A stretch of 52,920 nucleotides of DNA, from NCBI GenBank assembly GCA_002726515.1, contig PBTE01000121.1, positions 1 to 52,920 on the forward strand, in the 5' to 3' direction. This document shows, piece by piece, positions 8,817 through 17,350 of the stretch. The position numbers and the translations under genes are program-made. The stretch comes from Planctomycetaceae bacterium (GTDB lineage Bacteria > Planctomycetota > Planctomycetia > Pirellulales > Pirellulaceae). Within the stretch, counting starts at the first letter, position 1, and each line of letters starts with the position of its first letter. Under the pieces are notes generated by a model, which worked only from the letters and a program-made list of their open reading frames with translations, made no database searches and was not told the origin of the DNA.

Positions 8817-9640
8817 GACTCCGAAATCAGCGATTTGTCAGTACTGCCTTCCAAAACAACGCCGTTCCTGCGGGATCCCGAATTCAAACGAAAACTTCAG
8901 GAACTCCGGAGAGGTGACAACAGAACAAATGGGGTTTACCGGATTTGAACCTGCTTGATCTTGGCATTGATCAATTGGAGCAACTATTGAATTTTACCGA
9001 CGTGGGCAGTGGGTGCCCTGCAACGTGGAGCGAAGCCGGGTGACCAACACGCGTGTCCTTCACTGTGGACACCTCTTCAAATTTTCCGTTTTCCCCCTGG
9101 GGGAAGATTTTCACTTACCGCACCACATGCTTACCACCGTCCCGCATTATCGTCTGAAATAGTCGCATGAAACAATGCTTATATATTCCGGGCATCAACA
9201 CAAATCTCGAGTCGTCGATGGCTATTTTGTGCCCAAGTTTCAGCTAGCGACAGTTCCTACAGTGCTCGAGGTGTCGGGCTCTGAATACGCTTCACGGGAA
9301 GACGAAAAAGTGTACATCGATAACACCGTGTTGGACAGCCGCAAAGTAAGTCAGTGGGACCGGGCTAACTTGGAACGCGGAGGAGAGTGTGAAATCCAAC
9401 GGGCACGCGAGAACATTGTGCAAGGTCGATTTCGATCTTCCGGCTGGACTGGCAGCTGGCACGACGACTGCGCATGCCGTGCCCGCTGTTTGTGTTGAGA
9501 GGCTCGAGGGGCATCTCCGCCCGACAGACTTTCCCTCCACGCGGCAACAGGACTGACTGACGACCCCGGAAAATTCGTTCTGCGAACGTCAGTTTTACGC
9601 CCACAAAAGAGCGACTCGTGGATTTTTCTAACGGGCATGG
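8817..9640. other. Long convergent intergenic region
   Basis: Lies between the SDR pair (plus) and the epimerase (minus), which point toward each other. A hairpin with six-base arms and a three-base loop is at 9091-9105. A 107-codon open frame (9175-9498, plus) has no recognisable motif and a cysteine/arginine-rich end; it was not called. A short T-arm-like match near 8939-8955 on the minus strand is not part of a full tRNA. I see nothing else. Confidence 0.5.
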
Positions 9641-10657
9641 TTAAGTTGATCGACCTTCAAGGACAGCCGCGTTATTTTCTGCGTACCAATCAAGTGTGAG
9701 TTTCAAACCATCACGGATTCCGACCTCCGGTTGCCAACCTAATTGCCGGGCAGCACGTGCCGTGCTGAACTGAGTAGGTCTGCCAATCATATACAACGCT
9801 CTGCGGGTCACTGGCGGCGGGTGCGGACGTCTTGCCAGTTGGTAGGCTATCTCGGCGATGGAAGCGACGCACCAGGCCAGTGGTAGTGACACGTTGCGCC
9901 GTACAGGTGGCAGCTTCAATCGGTCACAGAGAATGTCAATCATGTCGCGTTGTGAACACTCACCATGGTGGCAGAGGTGAAAAGCTTGTGCATGGACCGA
10001 CGGGTGGTTGGCAGCCAGGATTGCACCGCGAGCGACGTCGGTGGCATAGACCATGTTCAGTGGATTTACTCCGGAACCGATCACACGGACTCGGCCGGCT
10101 CGTAACGCCTCAAATACACGCGGAAGCGCTTTGTAGTCTCGGGGTCCGTAAACCCAACTGGGACGTACGATCGTGTAATTGGAATAGCCTTTGAGTTGTT
10201 CTTCCGCGAGAAATTTTGTTCGGCCATAGTGATCACCTATCCAGTGATGCTGGCCGATCGGCAAATCCTCGGAATACTCGCCACGCATGGCAGATTGTTT
10301 TCCGTACACCGAAATCGAGCTGACATGCAGGATTTTGGGACAGGCGGAACGGCGACACGCTTCCACAAGGTTTCGCGTTGTCTCGACAGTGCCCGAATAG
10401 AACTGTCGCCAGGGCCCCCAGTCTCCCACGAATGCCGCAGCGTGATATACGGTGTCGACAGACTTCAAGGCTTGACGGACAGAATCGGGCTCATTCAAAT
10501 CGCCGACAAATATTTCGACGTTGAGTTTCTCCAGGAAGCGTGTGTCGCTGGAGGGCCGAACCAGGGCACGTACGCGTTCCTGACGGTTGACCAACTGTTC
10601 CGCGATGTGGCTTCCCAGGAATCCCGTGGCACCGGTGACGAGTTTCAAGTTCCCCAC
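9641..10657 (-). CDS. NAD-dependent epimerase/dehydratase (extended SDR)
   Basis: A 338-residue extended SDR. TGATGFLG at residues 8-15 binds the dinucleotide, HVSSISVYG (111-119) carries the catalytic serine, and YGRTK gives Tyr144 and Lys148. The length and the C-terminal region fit the 3-beta-hydroxysteroid dehydrogenase/NAD-dependent epimerase branch, acting on nucleotide sugars, sterols or similar alcohols; the substrate is not evident. The start codon is GTG, with GGAAGG about ten bases upstream and no closer in-frame ATG. It is transcribed away from sucC. Confidence 0.87.
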   Translation of the reverse strand: MGNLKLVTGATGFLGSHIAEQLVNRQERVRALVRPSSDTRFLEKLNVEIFVGDLNEPDSVRQALKSVDTVYHAAAFVGDWGPWRQFYSGTVETTRNLVEACRRSACPKILHVSSISVYGKQSAMRGEYSEDLPIGQHHWIGDHYGRTKFLAEEQLKGYSNYTIVRPSWVYGPRDYKALPRVFEALRAGRVRVIGSGVNPLNMVYATDVARGAILAANHPSVHAQAFHLCHHGECSQRDMIDILCDRLKLPPVRRNVSLPLAWCVASIAEIAYQLARRPHPPPVTRRALYMIGRPTQFSTARAARQLGWQPEVGIRDGLKLTLDWYAENNAAVLEGRST

Positions 10658-10979
10658 AATGATCTACCTTCCTGGCGGAGTACAACCCACGCGTGACCTA
10701 CTATACAAGTTTGATGGACCGTGCCCAATGGAGATAGTCAGACGTCGAGTCGGAAGGTCTGAGAGAATCGACTTTTGTCGGACCGCTGAGAAGCACCGGT
10801 ACTTTTAACGGCAAGATTTCCGACGTGTTCTTGTGAAGCTGAATGAGAAGCGAGCCGCTGTTAAAACGGTGTGAACTCGGATGGTCCAAACACGCTGCCG
10901 GGACCTTGCCATGCGACACTGGCAGCGCTATAATCCGGGGTTTGTCTTGAAGGTTGTGATCTGAAAAAGGCACATCGTG
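10658..10979. other. Divergent regulatory region, epimerase and sucC
   Basis: Holds the leaders of the epimerase gene (minus) and sucC (plus). The sucC side has a near-consensus promoter, listed separately. No clear promoter was found for the minus strand and no small gene is evident. Confidence 0.5.
10906..10934 (+). promoter_or_regulatory. Sigma-70-type promoter of the sucCD operon
   Basis: TTGCCA and TATAAT are separated by exactly 17 bases, a near-consensus housekeeping promoter. Transcription would begin near 10941 and give a leader of about 40 bases before the sucC ATG. Confidence 0.75.
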
Positions 10980-12164
10980 ATGAAGATTCATGAGTTCCAG
11001 GGAAAGAAATTATTTGCGGATCATGGAATTCGCGTGCCGCGCGGATTAGTTGCGACAACTCCGGAAGATGCGGCTGGTGCTTTTGACGAATTGGGTGGTC
11101 ACTTCGCAGTCGTCAAGGCGCAAATCCATGCAGGAGGTCGAGGGAAAGGAACTATCAAAGATAATCCCCAACAGCGGGGTGTGCAACTGGTCAAGCACCG
11201 TGAGCAGGCTTCCGAAGTTGCGGAACACCTGCTGGGCAAGGAACTGGTGACCATTCAAACCGGGCCGATCGGTAAGACCGTGAATCAGGTACTGGTGGAA
11301 GAGGGATGTGACATTTCCCGGGAGCTTTATCTGGGCATCGTGCTCGATCGTGCGGCTGGCAAACCGGTGCTCATGGTTTCCACGGAGGGTGGTGTCGAGA
11401 TCGAAAAAGTGGCTGCTGAGACGCCAGACCTGATTCACAAAACACACTTTGATCCGGCGATTGGCCTGGAAGCCTTCCAGGTTCGCAAGCTGAGTAAGCA
11501 ACTGGGCTTGGGCGCCGCTGGCTTCAAGGACGCTGCTCAATTCATGAAAGCATTGTGTCGCTTATTCGTCGATCAAGATTGTAGTCTGCTTGAAATCAAT
11601 CCTCTGGTAGTCACTGGTGGGAGCGAACTGTTGGCATTGGATGCAAAAATCACTTTTGACGACAATGCTCTGTTTCGCCATCCTGATATCGCAAAGTTAC
11701 GTGACCTGTCCGAAGAAGAGCCTGCGGAGGTGCGCGCTGCAGACGCGGGTTTGAGCTATGTCAAGTTGGATGGCAACATCGGTTGCCTGGTGAATGGCGC
11801 GGGTTTGGCGATGAGCACCATGGACATCATCAAATACCATGGTGGCGAGCCAGCCAACTTTTTGGACGTGGGTGGCGGGGCCAACGTCGAGCAAGTGACC
11901 GAGGCGTTTCGTATTCTGGTCGAAGATTCGAATGTCAAGGCTGTGTTGGTCAATATTTTTGGCGGGATCATGCAATGCACGACGATTGCAAACGCTTTGC
12001 TGGAAGCCTACCAGACGGTCGAGTTCAACGTGCCATTGGTAGTTCGTCTCGAGGGTACCGAGGTTAAGGAAGGGCGAAAGATTATTGCACAAAGTGGTGT
12101 AGATATCATTACAGCCGATGACCTGACGGATGCCGCAAAAAAAGTTGTGGCGGCAGCTGGCTGA
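10980..12164 (+). CDS. sucC: Succinyl-CoA ligase (ADP-forming), beta subunit
   Basis: A 394-residue protein, the family's usual length. The beta subunit binds the nucleotide through its N-terminal ATP-grasp domain and works with SucD to interconvert succinyl-CoA and succinate with substrate-level phosphorylation in the TCA cycle. Visible are MKIHEFQGK at the N-terminus, the GGRGKG loop near residues 52-57, EINPLVV near 200-206, and the C-terminal ligase domain with LDVGGGAN and FGGIMQC. A GTG lies directly before the ATG in frame; the ATG was chosen as it gives the family N-terminus. AAAAAGG upstream serves as ribosome-binding site. sucD follows after 184 bases. Confidence 0.97.
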   Translation: MKIHEFQGKKLFADHGIRVPRGLVATTPEDAAGAFDELGGHFAVVKAQIHAGGRGKGTIKDNPQQRGVQLVKHREQASEVAEHLLGKELVTIQTGPIGKTVNQVLVEEGCDISRELYLGIVLDRAAGKPVLMVSTEGGVEIEKVAAETPDLIHKTHFDPAIGLEAFQVRKLSKQLGLGAAGFKDAAQFMKALCRLFVDQDCSLLEINPLVVTGGSELLALDAKITFDDNALFRHPDIAKLRDLSEEEPAEVRAADAGLSYVKLDGNIGCLVNGAGLAMSTMDIIKYHGGEPANFLDVGGGANVEQVTEAFRILVEDSNVKAVLVNIFGGIMQCTTIANALLEAYQTVEFNVPLVVRLEGTEVKEGRKIIAQSGVDIITADDLTDAAKKVVAAAG

Positions 12165-12348
12165 GCAGGCAGCAAACAACCGCCGAATTCAACGTGAACT
12201 TAGATAGAGTGTTTTCATGCGAAGTCGAATGAGTGATTCCGCACAAAATTCGAATAGTGGTGTATCGTGGGGCGACTTTTTCCTCGCCAGGTTTGCCGCA
12301 GTAGTCAGCATGTATCCACGTGAATAAGTCTGAAGGGACCCGTTCTTG

Positions 12349-13230
12349 ATGAGCATTCTGGTTAACAAAGAGACGCGTGTCATTTGCCAAGGCATAACGG
12401 GTCGGGCCGGAGAATTTCACGCCCAAGGATGCTTGTCGTACGGCACCCAGGTGGTGGGAGGGGTCACGCCAGGTAAAGGAGGTCAAGAGGCTCTCGGGTT
12501 ACCCGTGTTCGATACGGTCTACGAAGCTGTCGAGCAAACCGGGGCAGACGCCACGATGATCTTCGTGCCTGCGGCATTTACGGCAGACGCTATTCTGGAA
12601 GCGGTTGACGCCGGAATACAAACCATCGTCGCCATCACCGAGGGTGTCCCGCCTCTGGACATGGTTCGAGTCAACAAAGTCGTCCAGGAAAGCCAATCAG
12701 TTTTAATTGGACCGAATTGCCCCGGATTGATCACGCCCGATGAATGTAAAATGGGTATCATGCCTGGATACATTCACCAAAAAGGTCCAGTGGGTGTTAT
12801 GAGCCGGAGTGGTACGTTGACGTACGAGGCCGTCTGGCAACTTTCCAACCTGGGTTTGGGACAATCGACTTGTGTCGGACTGGGAGGCGATCCGATCGTA
12901 GGGACGTCTTTCATCGATCTGTTTCAGCTTTACGAATCAGATCCTGCAACGGAAGCCATTTTAATGATGGGCGAGATCGGTGGTACGGCTGAAGAGGAAG
13001 CGGCTGCTTTTGTTAAAGACAACGTGACCAAGCCCGTCGCTGCTTTCATCGCTGGTCAAACAGCACCTCCCGGTAAGCGCATGGGCCACGCCGGCGCGAT
13101 CATTTCGGGCGGGAAGGGCACCGCTGCGGAAAAGACATCCGCTTTACGTGAAGCCGGGATTGTGGTTGCCGAAAGTCCTGCAGATATGGGTACGGTCATG
13201 CAACGCGCCATTAAAGAGGCGAGTTCGTAA
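12349..13230 (+). CDS. sucD: Succinyl-CoA ligase (ADP-forming), alpha subunit
   Basis: A 293-residue protein, the usual length. The N-terminal half is the CoA-binding Rossmann domain ([14 protein letters not shown] near residues 15-28), and the C-terminal half carries the phosphohistidine loop GHAGAII, with the active-site histidine at residue 247. It pairs with SucC. The 184-base gap after sucC is longer than usual for this pair and contains no recognised gene or terminator. A TTG precedes the ATG in frame; the ATG was taken as start. Confidence 0.97.
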   Translation: MSILVNKETRVICQGITGRAGEFHAQGCLSYGTQVVGGVTPGKGGQEALGLPVFDTVYEAVEQTGADATMIFVPAAFTADAILEAVDAGIQTIVAITEGVPPLDMVRVNKVVQESQSVLIGPNCPGLITPDECKMGIMPGYIHQKGPVGVMSRSGTLTYEAVWQLSNLGLGQSTCVGLGGDPIVGTSFIDLFQLYESDPATEAILMMGEIGGTAEEEAAAFVKDNVTKPVAAFIAGQTAPPGKRMGHAGAIISGGKGTAAEKTSALREAGIVVAESPADMGTVMQRAIKEASS

Positions 13231-13235
13231 AACAA

Positions 13236-14273
13236 ATGCCGATACTGTTTCAACAAGACTTAAAGCCATTCGTCAGTGAAATACTCGAAACGGTGGGTAG
13301 TTCTCCAGAAGCCGCCCGGCATGTGGCTGGGCATCTGGTGGAATCTAATCTGGCCGGCCACGATTCTCACGGTGTAATACGCGTGGTCGAATATTGCCGG
13401 CATGCACAAGACGGGATGGTGCGACCTGCTGAGACGCCGACCGTCGAACGCGAAAATCCATGCACCGCTGTGGTTGATGGACATCAGGGGTGGGGAGCGG
13501 TGACAGCCCACTACGCAATTAACCTGGCTATTGAAAAGGCCAAAAAAGTGGGATTGTCCGCTGTGCTGGTGAAACGTTCTCACCACGTGGGGCGGGTCGG
13601 TGTTTATGTCACCCGGGCTGCTGAAGAGGGCCTGATTGGTACCGCCTACTGCAACGTTCAGGGACCTGCCCGGGTCGCTCCTTGGGGAAGTGGACAAAGG
13701 CGACTTTGTACCAACCCAATCGCCTTCGCGTTTCCCACGGGTCAAGCCCCAATTGTCGTGGACTTTGCATCGAGTACGGTTGCAGAGGGCAAGGTAAGGC
13801 TGGCACGCACATCCTCCAAACCGGTTCCTCTGGGCTGGGTGGTGGGACCCGATGGGCAATTCACGACCGACCCAAACGTGGCTTACGAAGAGGGAGCGAT
13901 CGCACCGTTGGGTAGTGATCAGGGACACAAAGGTTACTGTTTGGCACTGGCCATGGATCTTTTTACCGGAGTGCTCTCCGGAGAAGGTTGTGCCCAGATG
14001 GTCAAACGCTATGCCAACGGTTTACTGTTTCAAGTGCTCGATCCCGGTTGCTTTACTGAAAGTGAAGAACTGTATCGTAACCTGAGTGACTACGTCACTT
14101 ACGTGAAAGGCGTTCGACCAAAGCCCGGCAGCGAGGTTCTGCTGCCCGGAGAAATCGAGCGACGCCGACGCGAGCAGCGATTGCGAGAAGGTATCGAAGT
14201 TGACCAAGCCGTGTGGTCGGAACTGCTGCAACTGGCGCAGTCACTGGGCGTACAATGGAACGGCTCGTCATGA
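13236..14273 (+). CDS. Ldh2-family (malate/L-lactate type) NAD(P)-dependent dehydrogenase
   Basis: A 345-residue protein of the Ldh2/YlbC/ComC family, which is unrelated to classical MDH/LDH and reduces 2-oxoacids such as oxaloacetate, pyruvate or sulfopyruvate. Typical marks are GHDSHGV near residues 45-51, SHHVGRVGVY near 111-120, an NPIAFAFPTG stretch and DFASSTVAEGKV with the catalytic lysine region, then DQGHKGYCLAL. It begins five bases after the sucD stop, so the three genes form one operon. The substrate is not determined; a malate or lactate role would fit the TCA context. Confidence 0.9.
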   Translation: MPILFQQDLKPFVSEILETVGSSPEAARHVAGHLVESNLAGHDSHGVIRVVEYCRHAQDGMVRPAETPTVERENPCTAVVDGHQGWGAVTAHYAINLAIEKAKKVGLSAVLVKRSHHVGRVGVYVTRAAEEGLIGTAYCNVQGPARVAPWGSGQRRLCTNPIAFAFPTGQAPIVVDFASSTVAEGKVRLARTSSKPVPLGWVVGPDGQFTTDPNVAYEEGAIAPLGSDQGHKGYCLALAMDLFTGVLSGEGCAQMVKRYANGLLFQVLDPGCFTESEELYRNLSDYVTYVKGVRPKPGSEVLLPGEIERRRREQRLREGIEVDQAVWSELLQLAQSLGVQWNGSS

Positions 14274-14993
14274 CGTAAGAGAAGGTGTCGAGCACATTTC
14301 GACCACAGGCCGGACGGGTTACCGGTTGTTCCATTTTCCAGCCGACCGGCATTCACACCTTGTACGGAGTCTCCTTGCATATTTGTTTGCGAATGGTCCG
14401 TTTCGATGCACCTGCTAACAAGGGCCCGGTGACTCATTCAGCCGGAAGGTTTCCAGCTAGGTTTCCGTTGCCCGGTCGGTGGGAATGTGATTTGATTGTG
14501 TCACCGTGAACCCAGCTCGTGGTTTTTCTGTCGGTGGATTTTCCATTACGGGTGGCAGTACATTTTCAGAATTGTTTCGGTCTGGGGAAAGTCGGATTTT
14601 TCTGGCGTCAAGTCGCAAAACAGTCACTTGTCCTTCGATTCCTCTGGCCGGTCGCTTACGGATTACGTGCAAACGGTTCCCTCATCTCGACCAATGATTG
14701 ACCGCGACCAACCACCTAAGCAAATGGGATTGCGCAACTGTGGTTTTCAGCAGGGCCTGGACAAACACGTCCTGACAAGGTTCCTGAGCCTCTGTATGGT
14801 TGCCCAGCTGTCGCAATGCTTCGCACAAAAACTTGTTTTTATAGAAATGACTTCCTGCACTGGCGGGAGTTCCCGAGTTTTGATCTCTTCGGGGATGGCT
14901 GATTTAGCCCGTTACCGAGGGATTTGCACTGGATGACATTCAGAAAACCGCTTGAGGAATGACGTTTTTCGAATTTAAACGCAAGTCAGTCTT
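14274..14993. other. Long convergent intergenic region
   Basis: Lies between the sucCD-ldh operon (plus) and an unrecognised minus-strand gene. Several short overlapping open frames exist in different frames, none with recognisable domains or a believable amino-acid make-up. No strong terminator or RNA gene was seen. It could be decayed coding sequence, but nothing identifies it. Confidence 0.45.
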
Positions 14994-15746
14994 TCACGCC
15001 GTCAGGGGTGGGCTGATGCCCTGCAACTCTTGCCAGCAGTTGAAGGCCGACTGCAGATCGTACCGGTGTGGCACGAAAAACCCCCATATGCGAGTTCGTC
15101 GAATAACCCCTTTTTCCAGCCTTTCGTTCCTGAAGAGTTTACGACTCCAGGTGACCCTCGTGTCCTGGGGTGTGTTGCTGAAAAGCTTACTGTCATGGAA
15201 CTCCGAGGGCTGAACAATTTCAACGTAGCTCAAGTCCGGTTGAGTGGTCCGGAAAAGAACGACGCTCGTACCGTTGCAGGGGTCAATTTGTTGTCCCGAT
15301 GGATCTCTTTCCTCAATTTTCTCGAACTCTGCTCGATGAATGTCTGCCAACCGCCAGACCTCGTCCGCATCGAGATCGGTTGCCACGGTGACACTGGCAT
15401 CACTGTCGAGCAAACTGGTTTGCATGGAAACAATGAATTCCCAGCCGGTGCAGTCACTTGACTTGGTCTGAAAATCACGGACACGCCAGCAAATCTGAGG
15501 GCGCAGGGGGCAATCCAACGTTGGGGAATAGGTGGCGATCAAGTCTCTGCCACGTGCATAAGACTCGAATAACTGCTCTTGTTTGCGTTCGTGCAAAGGA
15601 CTTAAGACGCGGAGCAGGCGAGTGCCGGGCAATTTGAAATCTCGTACGACGAGGTCATGAATTCCGTCTCCGGGGCGCAACATATCAACCTTGGCTGACA
15701 ATTCGTCCGTATCGAGTCGCGCGATGTTATTTTCCAATAGCCACAT
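14994..15746 (-). CDS. Protein of unknown function
   Basis: A 250-residue soluble-looking protein with no signal peptide and no membrane segment. I do not recognise the family. The frame is uninterrupted and the composition is that of a normal globular protein: charged N-terminal half, several aromatic residues, and a C-terminal segment with RRTRIWGFFVPHR. No Shine-Dalgarno is visible before the ATG. It has no co-directional partner; a strong terminator hairpin lies 128 bases upstream of its start, so its own promoter must be within those 128 bases or read-through is regulated. Confidence 0.7.
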   Translation of the reverse strand: MWLLENNIARLDTDELSAKVDMLRPGDGIHDLVVRDFKLPGTRLLRVLSPLHERKQEQLFESYARGRDLIATYSPTLDCPLRPQICWRVRDFQTKSSDCTGWEFIVSMQTSLLDSDASVTVATDLDADEVWRLADIHRAEFEKIEERDPSGQQIDPCNGTSVVLFRTTQPDLSYVEIVQPSEFHDSKLFSNTPQDTRVTWSRKLFRNERLEKGVIRRTRIWGFFVPHRYDLQSAFNCWQELQGISPPLTA

Positions 15747-15873
15747 AAGTTGTGAGCCGAACGTGTCGTTGCTGAAACGTCAATGAGGGTGTGATATTCC
15801 GGAACTGGCCGGCCTGCGCTCCGGTTGCATCTTGATTCGCGCAACTCCTGAACGATTGTGGACTATGGGAACG

Positions 15874-15910
15874 AAAAACCCCCGCCGTTCGCAATAGCGA
15901 AACAGCGGGG
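15874..15910 (-). terminator. Strong intrinsic terminator, minus strand
   Basis: Read on the minus strand, a GC-rich stem with arms CCCCGC and GCGGGG, continued by an inner TTCGC/GCGAA stem around a four-base loop, is followed by a T-run. On the plus strand no T-run follows, so it works in the minus direction. No protein gene ends here, which makes its placement upstream of the 14994-15746 gene notable. Confidence 0.75.
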
Positions 15911-15951
15911 CCGGAACAGAGAAGAGGCCAAATCACCTGCATCAGTCAGGC
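15874..15951 (-). ncRNA. Candidate small RNA or attenuated leader
   Basis: A promoter-like pair (see the next entry) would start transcription near 15951, and the strong terminator ends at 15874, giving an RNA of about 78 bases with no plausible reading frame. Its 5' part can fold a small CCTG/CAGG stem. It could be a free small RNA or the prematurely ended leader of the downstream gene at 15746. No known RNA family is recognised. Confidence 0.35.
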
Positions 15952-15957
15952 GTGAAA

Positions 15958-15986
15958 AATATGATAGTATGAGGCCGTTACGTCAA
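15958..15986 (-). promoter_or_regulatory. Promoter-like pair for the candidate small RNA
   Basis: On the minus strand TTGACG (15981-15986) and CATATT (15958-15963) are 17 bases apart. The -35 box is near consensus, the -10 box is moderate. Confidence 0.4.
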
Positions 15987-16136
15987 AGCACTTTGTATTC
16001 TTCGCAGCTTCCCTCTGTTGGTAATCGATGATACCAAGTTCAAGACGAATGTCCAGGGTTGACCGCCAAATTTGTGGGAATCTTTGCCAAGTTGTGGTGA
16101 AGTTTTCTATTCGGGACCGAAACAGAGTGACAAGCG

Positions 16137-16164
16137 TTGTCAGCGTCAGCAGGGACTTTATAAT
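16137..16164 (+). promoter_or_regulatory. Sigma-70-type promoter of the inositol-phosphatase-family gene
   Basis: TTGTCA and TATAAT are 16 bases apart. Transcription would start near 16171, about 42 bases before the ATG at 16213. This supports the shorter start of the gene, since the longer frame starts upstream of this promoter. Confidence 0.65.
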
Positions 16165-16212
16165 CAGTCTTTTAGCCACCGAAAATTCAGATCAGTTAGC
16201 CGACAGGATGTA

Positions 16213-17016
16213 ATGCAAGAAATAACAGCGGTTTGTGAAAAAGCCGCAAGAATTGGCGGGCAAATTCTTTTAGATTGGCGGGGCCGTTTTCGGGTTCGTG
16301 AAAAGGGTCCCGCAGACTTGGTCACTGAAGCGGATCTGGCTGCACAGCGAGCCATCAGTAGTTGTGTGCTGGAGGCGTTTCCGGATCATTCTTTTTTGGG
16401 AGAAGAAGATACTTCTGGAGTAGGCGATCGAACTCCACCTGAAAATTCATCATCATTCTGTTGGATTGTGGACCCTTTGGATGGCACAACCAACTACGTG
16501 CATGGGCTGAAGGGTTATTGCACATCGGTGGCTTTGCAGAAGAACGAACAAATTGTGGCCGGCGCTGTCTACGATCCAGAAGCTGACGAATGCTACACGG
16601 CGACGGCCGGTCAAGGCGCTTATTTGAATGGTGAGAGAATTGTAACCAGTGATGCGACCTCATTAATCGACTCTTTGACGGCCGCTAGTTTTCCTCCTCA
16701 AGTCACCCAGGATTCCGAGGATGTCGTTGCTTTTCTGGCTGTTTTAAATCGCTGCCGCGCTGTTCGACGGCTCGGTTCAGCCGCCCTTAACTTGTCATAC
16801 GTTGCAGCCGGGCGGCTGGATGCTTACTGGGCGATGAGACTCTGGCCCTGGGACATGGCAGCTGGAATGTTGTTGGTGCAAGAAGCCGGCGGAGTGATCA
16901 CCTCGCCGGATGGGGGAGACATCGATCTAGAACGCCCCCGACTTGTCGCCGCGGCGGGCCCACGACTCCATCAAGAGCTTTTGGGAGTGATCGGTAAGGA
17001 TCACGACCAAAGGTGA
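16213..17016 (+). CDS. Inositol monophosphatase family protein
   Basis: A 267-residue Mg-dependent phosphatase of the IMPase/SuhB/CysQ family. Metal- and substrate-binding motifs are complete: GEED at residues 63-66, WIVDPLDGTTN at 84-94 and WPWDMAAG at 211-218. Members dephosphorylate myo-inositol-1-phosphate, 3'-phosphoadenosine 5'-phosphate, histidinol phosphate or fructose-1,6-bisphosphate; the sequence does not decide which. The frame is open 47 codons further upstream, but the promoter at 16137-16164 and the family N-terminus support the ATG at 16213. It stands alone. Confidence 0.92.
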   Translation: MQEITAVCEKAARIGGQILLDWRGRFRVREKGPADLVTEADLAAQRAISSCVLEAFPDHSFLGEEDTSGVGDRTPPENSSSFCWIVDPLDGTTNYVHGLKGYCTSVALQKNEQIVAGAVYDPEADECYTATAGQGAYLNGERIVTSDATSLIDSLTAASFPPQVTQDSEDVVAFLAVLNRCRAVRRLGSAALNLSYVAAGRLDAYWAMRLWPWDMAAGMLLVQEAGGVITSPDGGDIDLERPRLVAAAGPRLHQELLGVIGKDHDQR

Positions 17017-17350
17017 AAGGGTACTGCAGCATCCCATCGGAAGACCTCCGGCTCAAACTCAGGTATAGTGACAGCTGCCAGTTTGGAGCGTTCTCGCCAA
17101 ATGTATCGCGCCAAAGTGACAATACTTGTTGTGTAATCGCCAACGTTGTTTTCCGGGGCGGATCATTCAAAGCCCTTTGTTTGGTTGGAGGTCAGGGCCT
17201 CTTGCATAATTTGCATCGCTGATGTGCAGAGGCTTTCCATGCCGGGTATGTCCAGTTAGACTAAGGACTGTAAGAGGCTCCATTCAAAATTCTTTTCGTT
17301 CGATTCGGAACGTGTGGGCGACTTGCGAAGGTCGCTGAAGCAACTCTGCC
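17017..17350. other. Intergenic region before the giant-protein operon
   Basis: Should carry the promoter of the two large genes that follow. A TATAGT hexamer occurs near 17065 without a good -35 box. No gene was seen. Confidence 0.4.

Noticed and set aside
8935..8960. tRNA gene on the minus strand, from a T-arm-like GGATTTGAACC
   Set aside because: The acceptor stem has no matching 5' half and the T-stem contains a mismatch; no D or anticodon arm can be drawn.
9175..9498. 107-codon plus-strand frame in the 8.8-9.6 kb gap
   Set aside because: It has no recognisable motif, a Cys/Arg-rich C-terminus and no convincing ribosome-binding site; competing frames are of similar length.
14496..14936. 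146-codon plus-strand frame in the 14.3-15.0 kb gap
   Set aside because: The amino-acid make-up is unlike a real protein, no domain is recognised and other frames are open over the same stretch.
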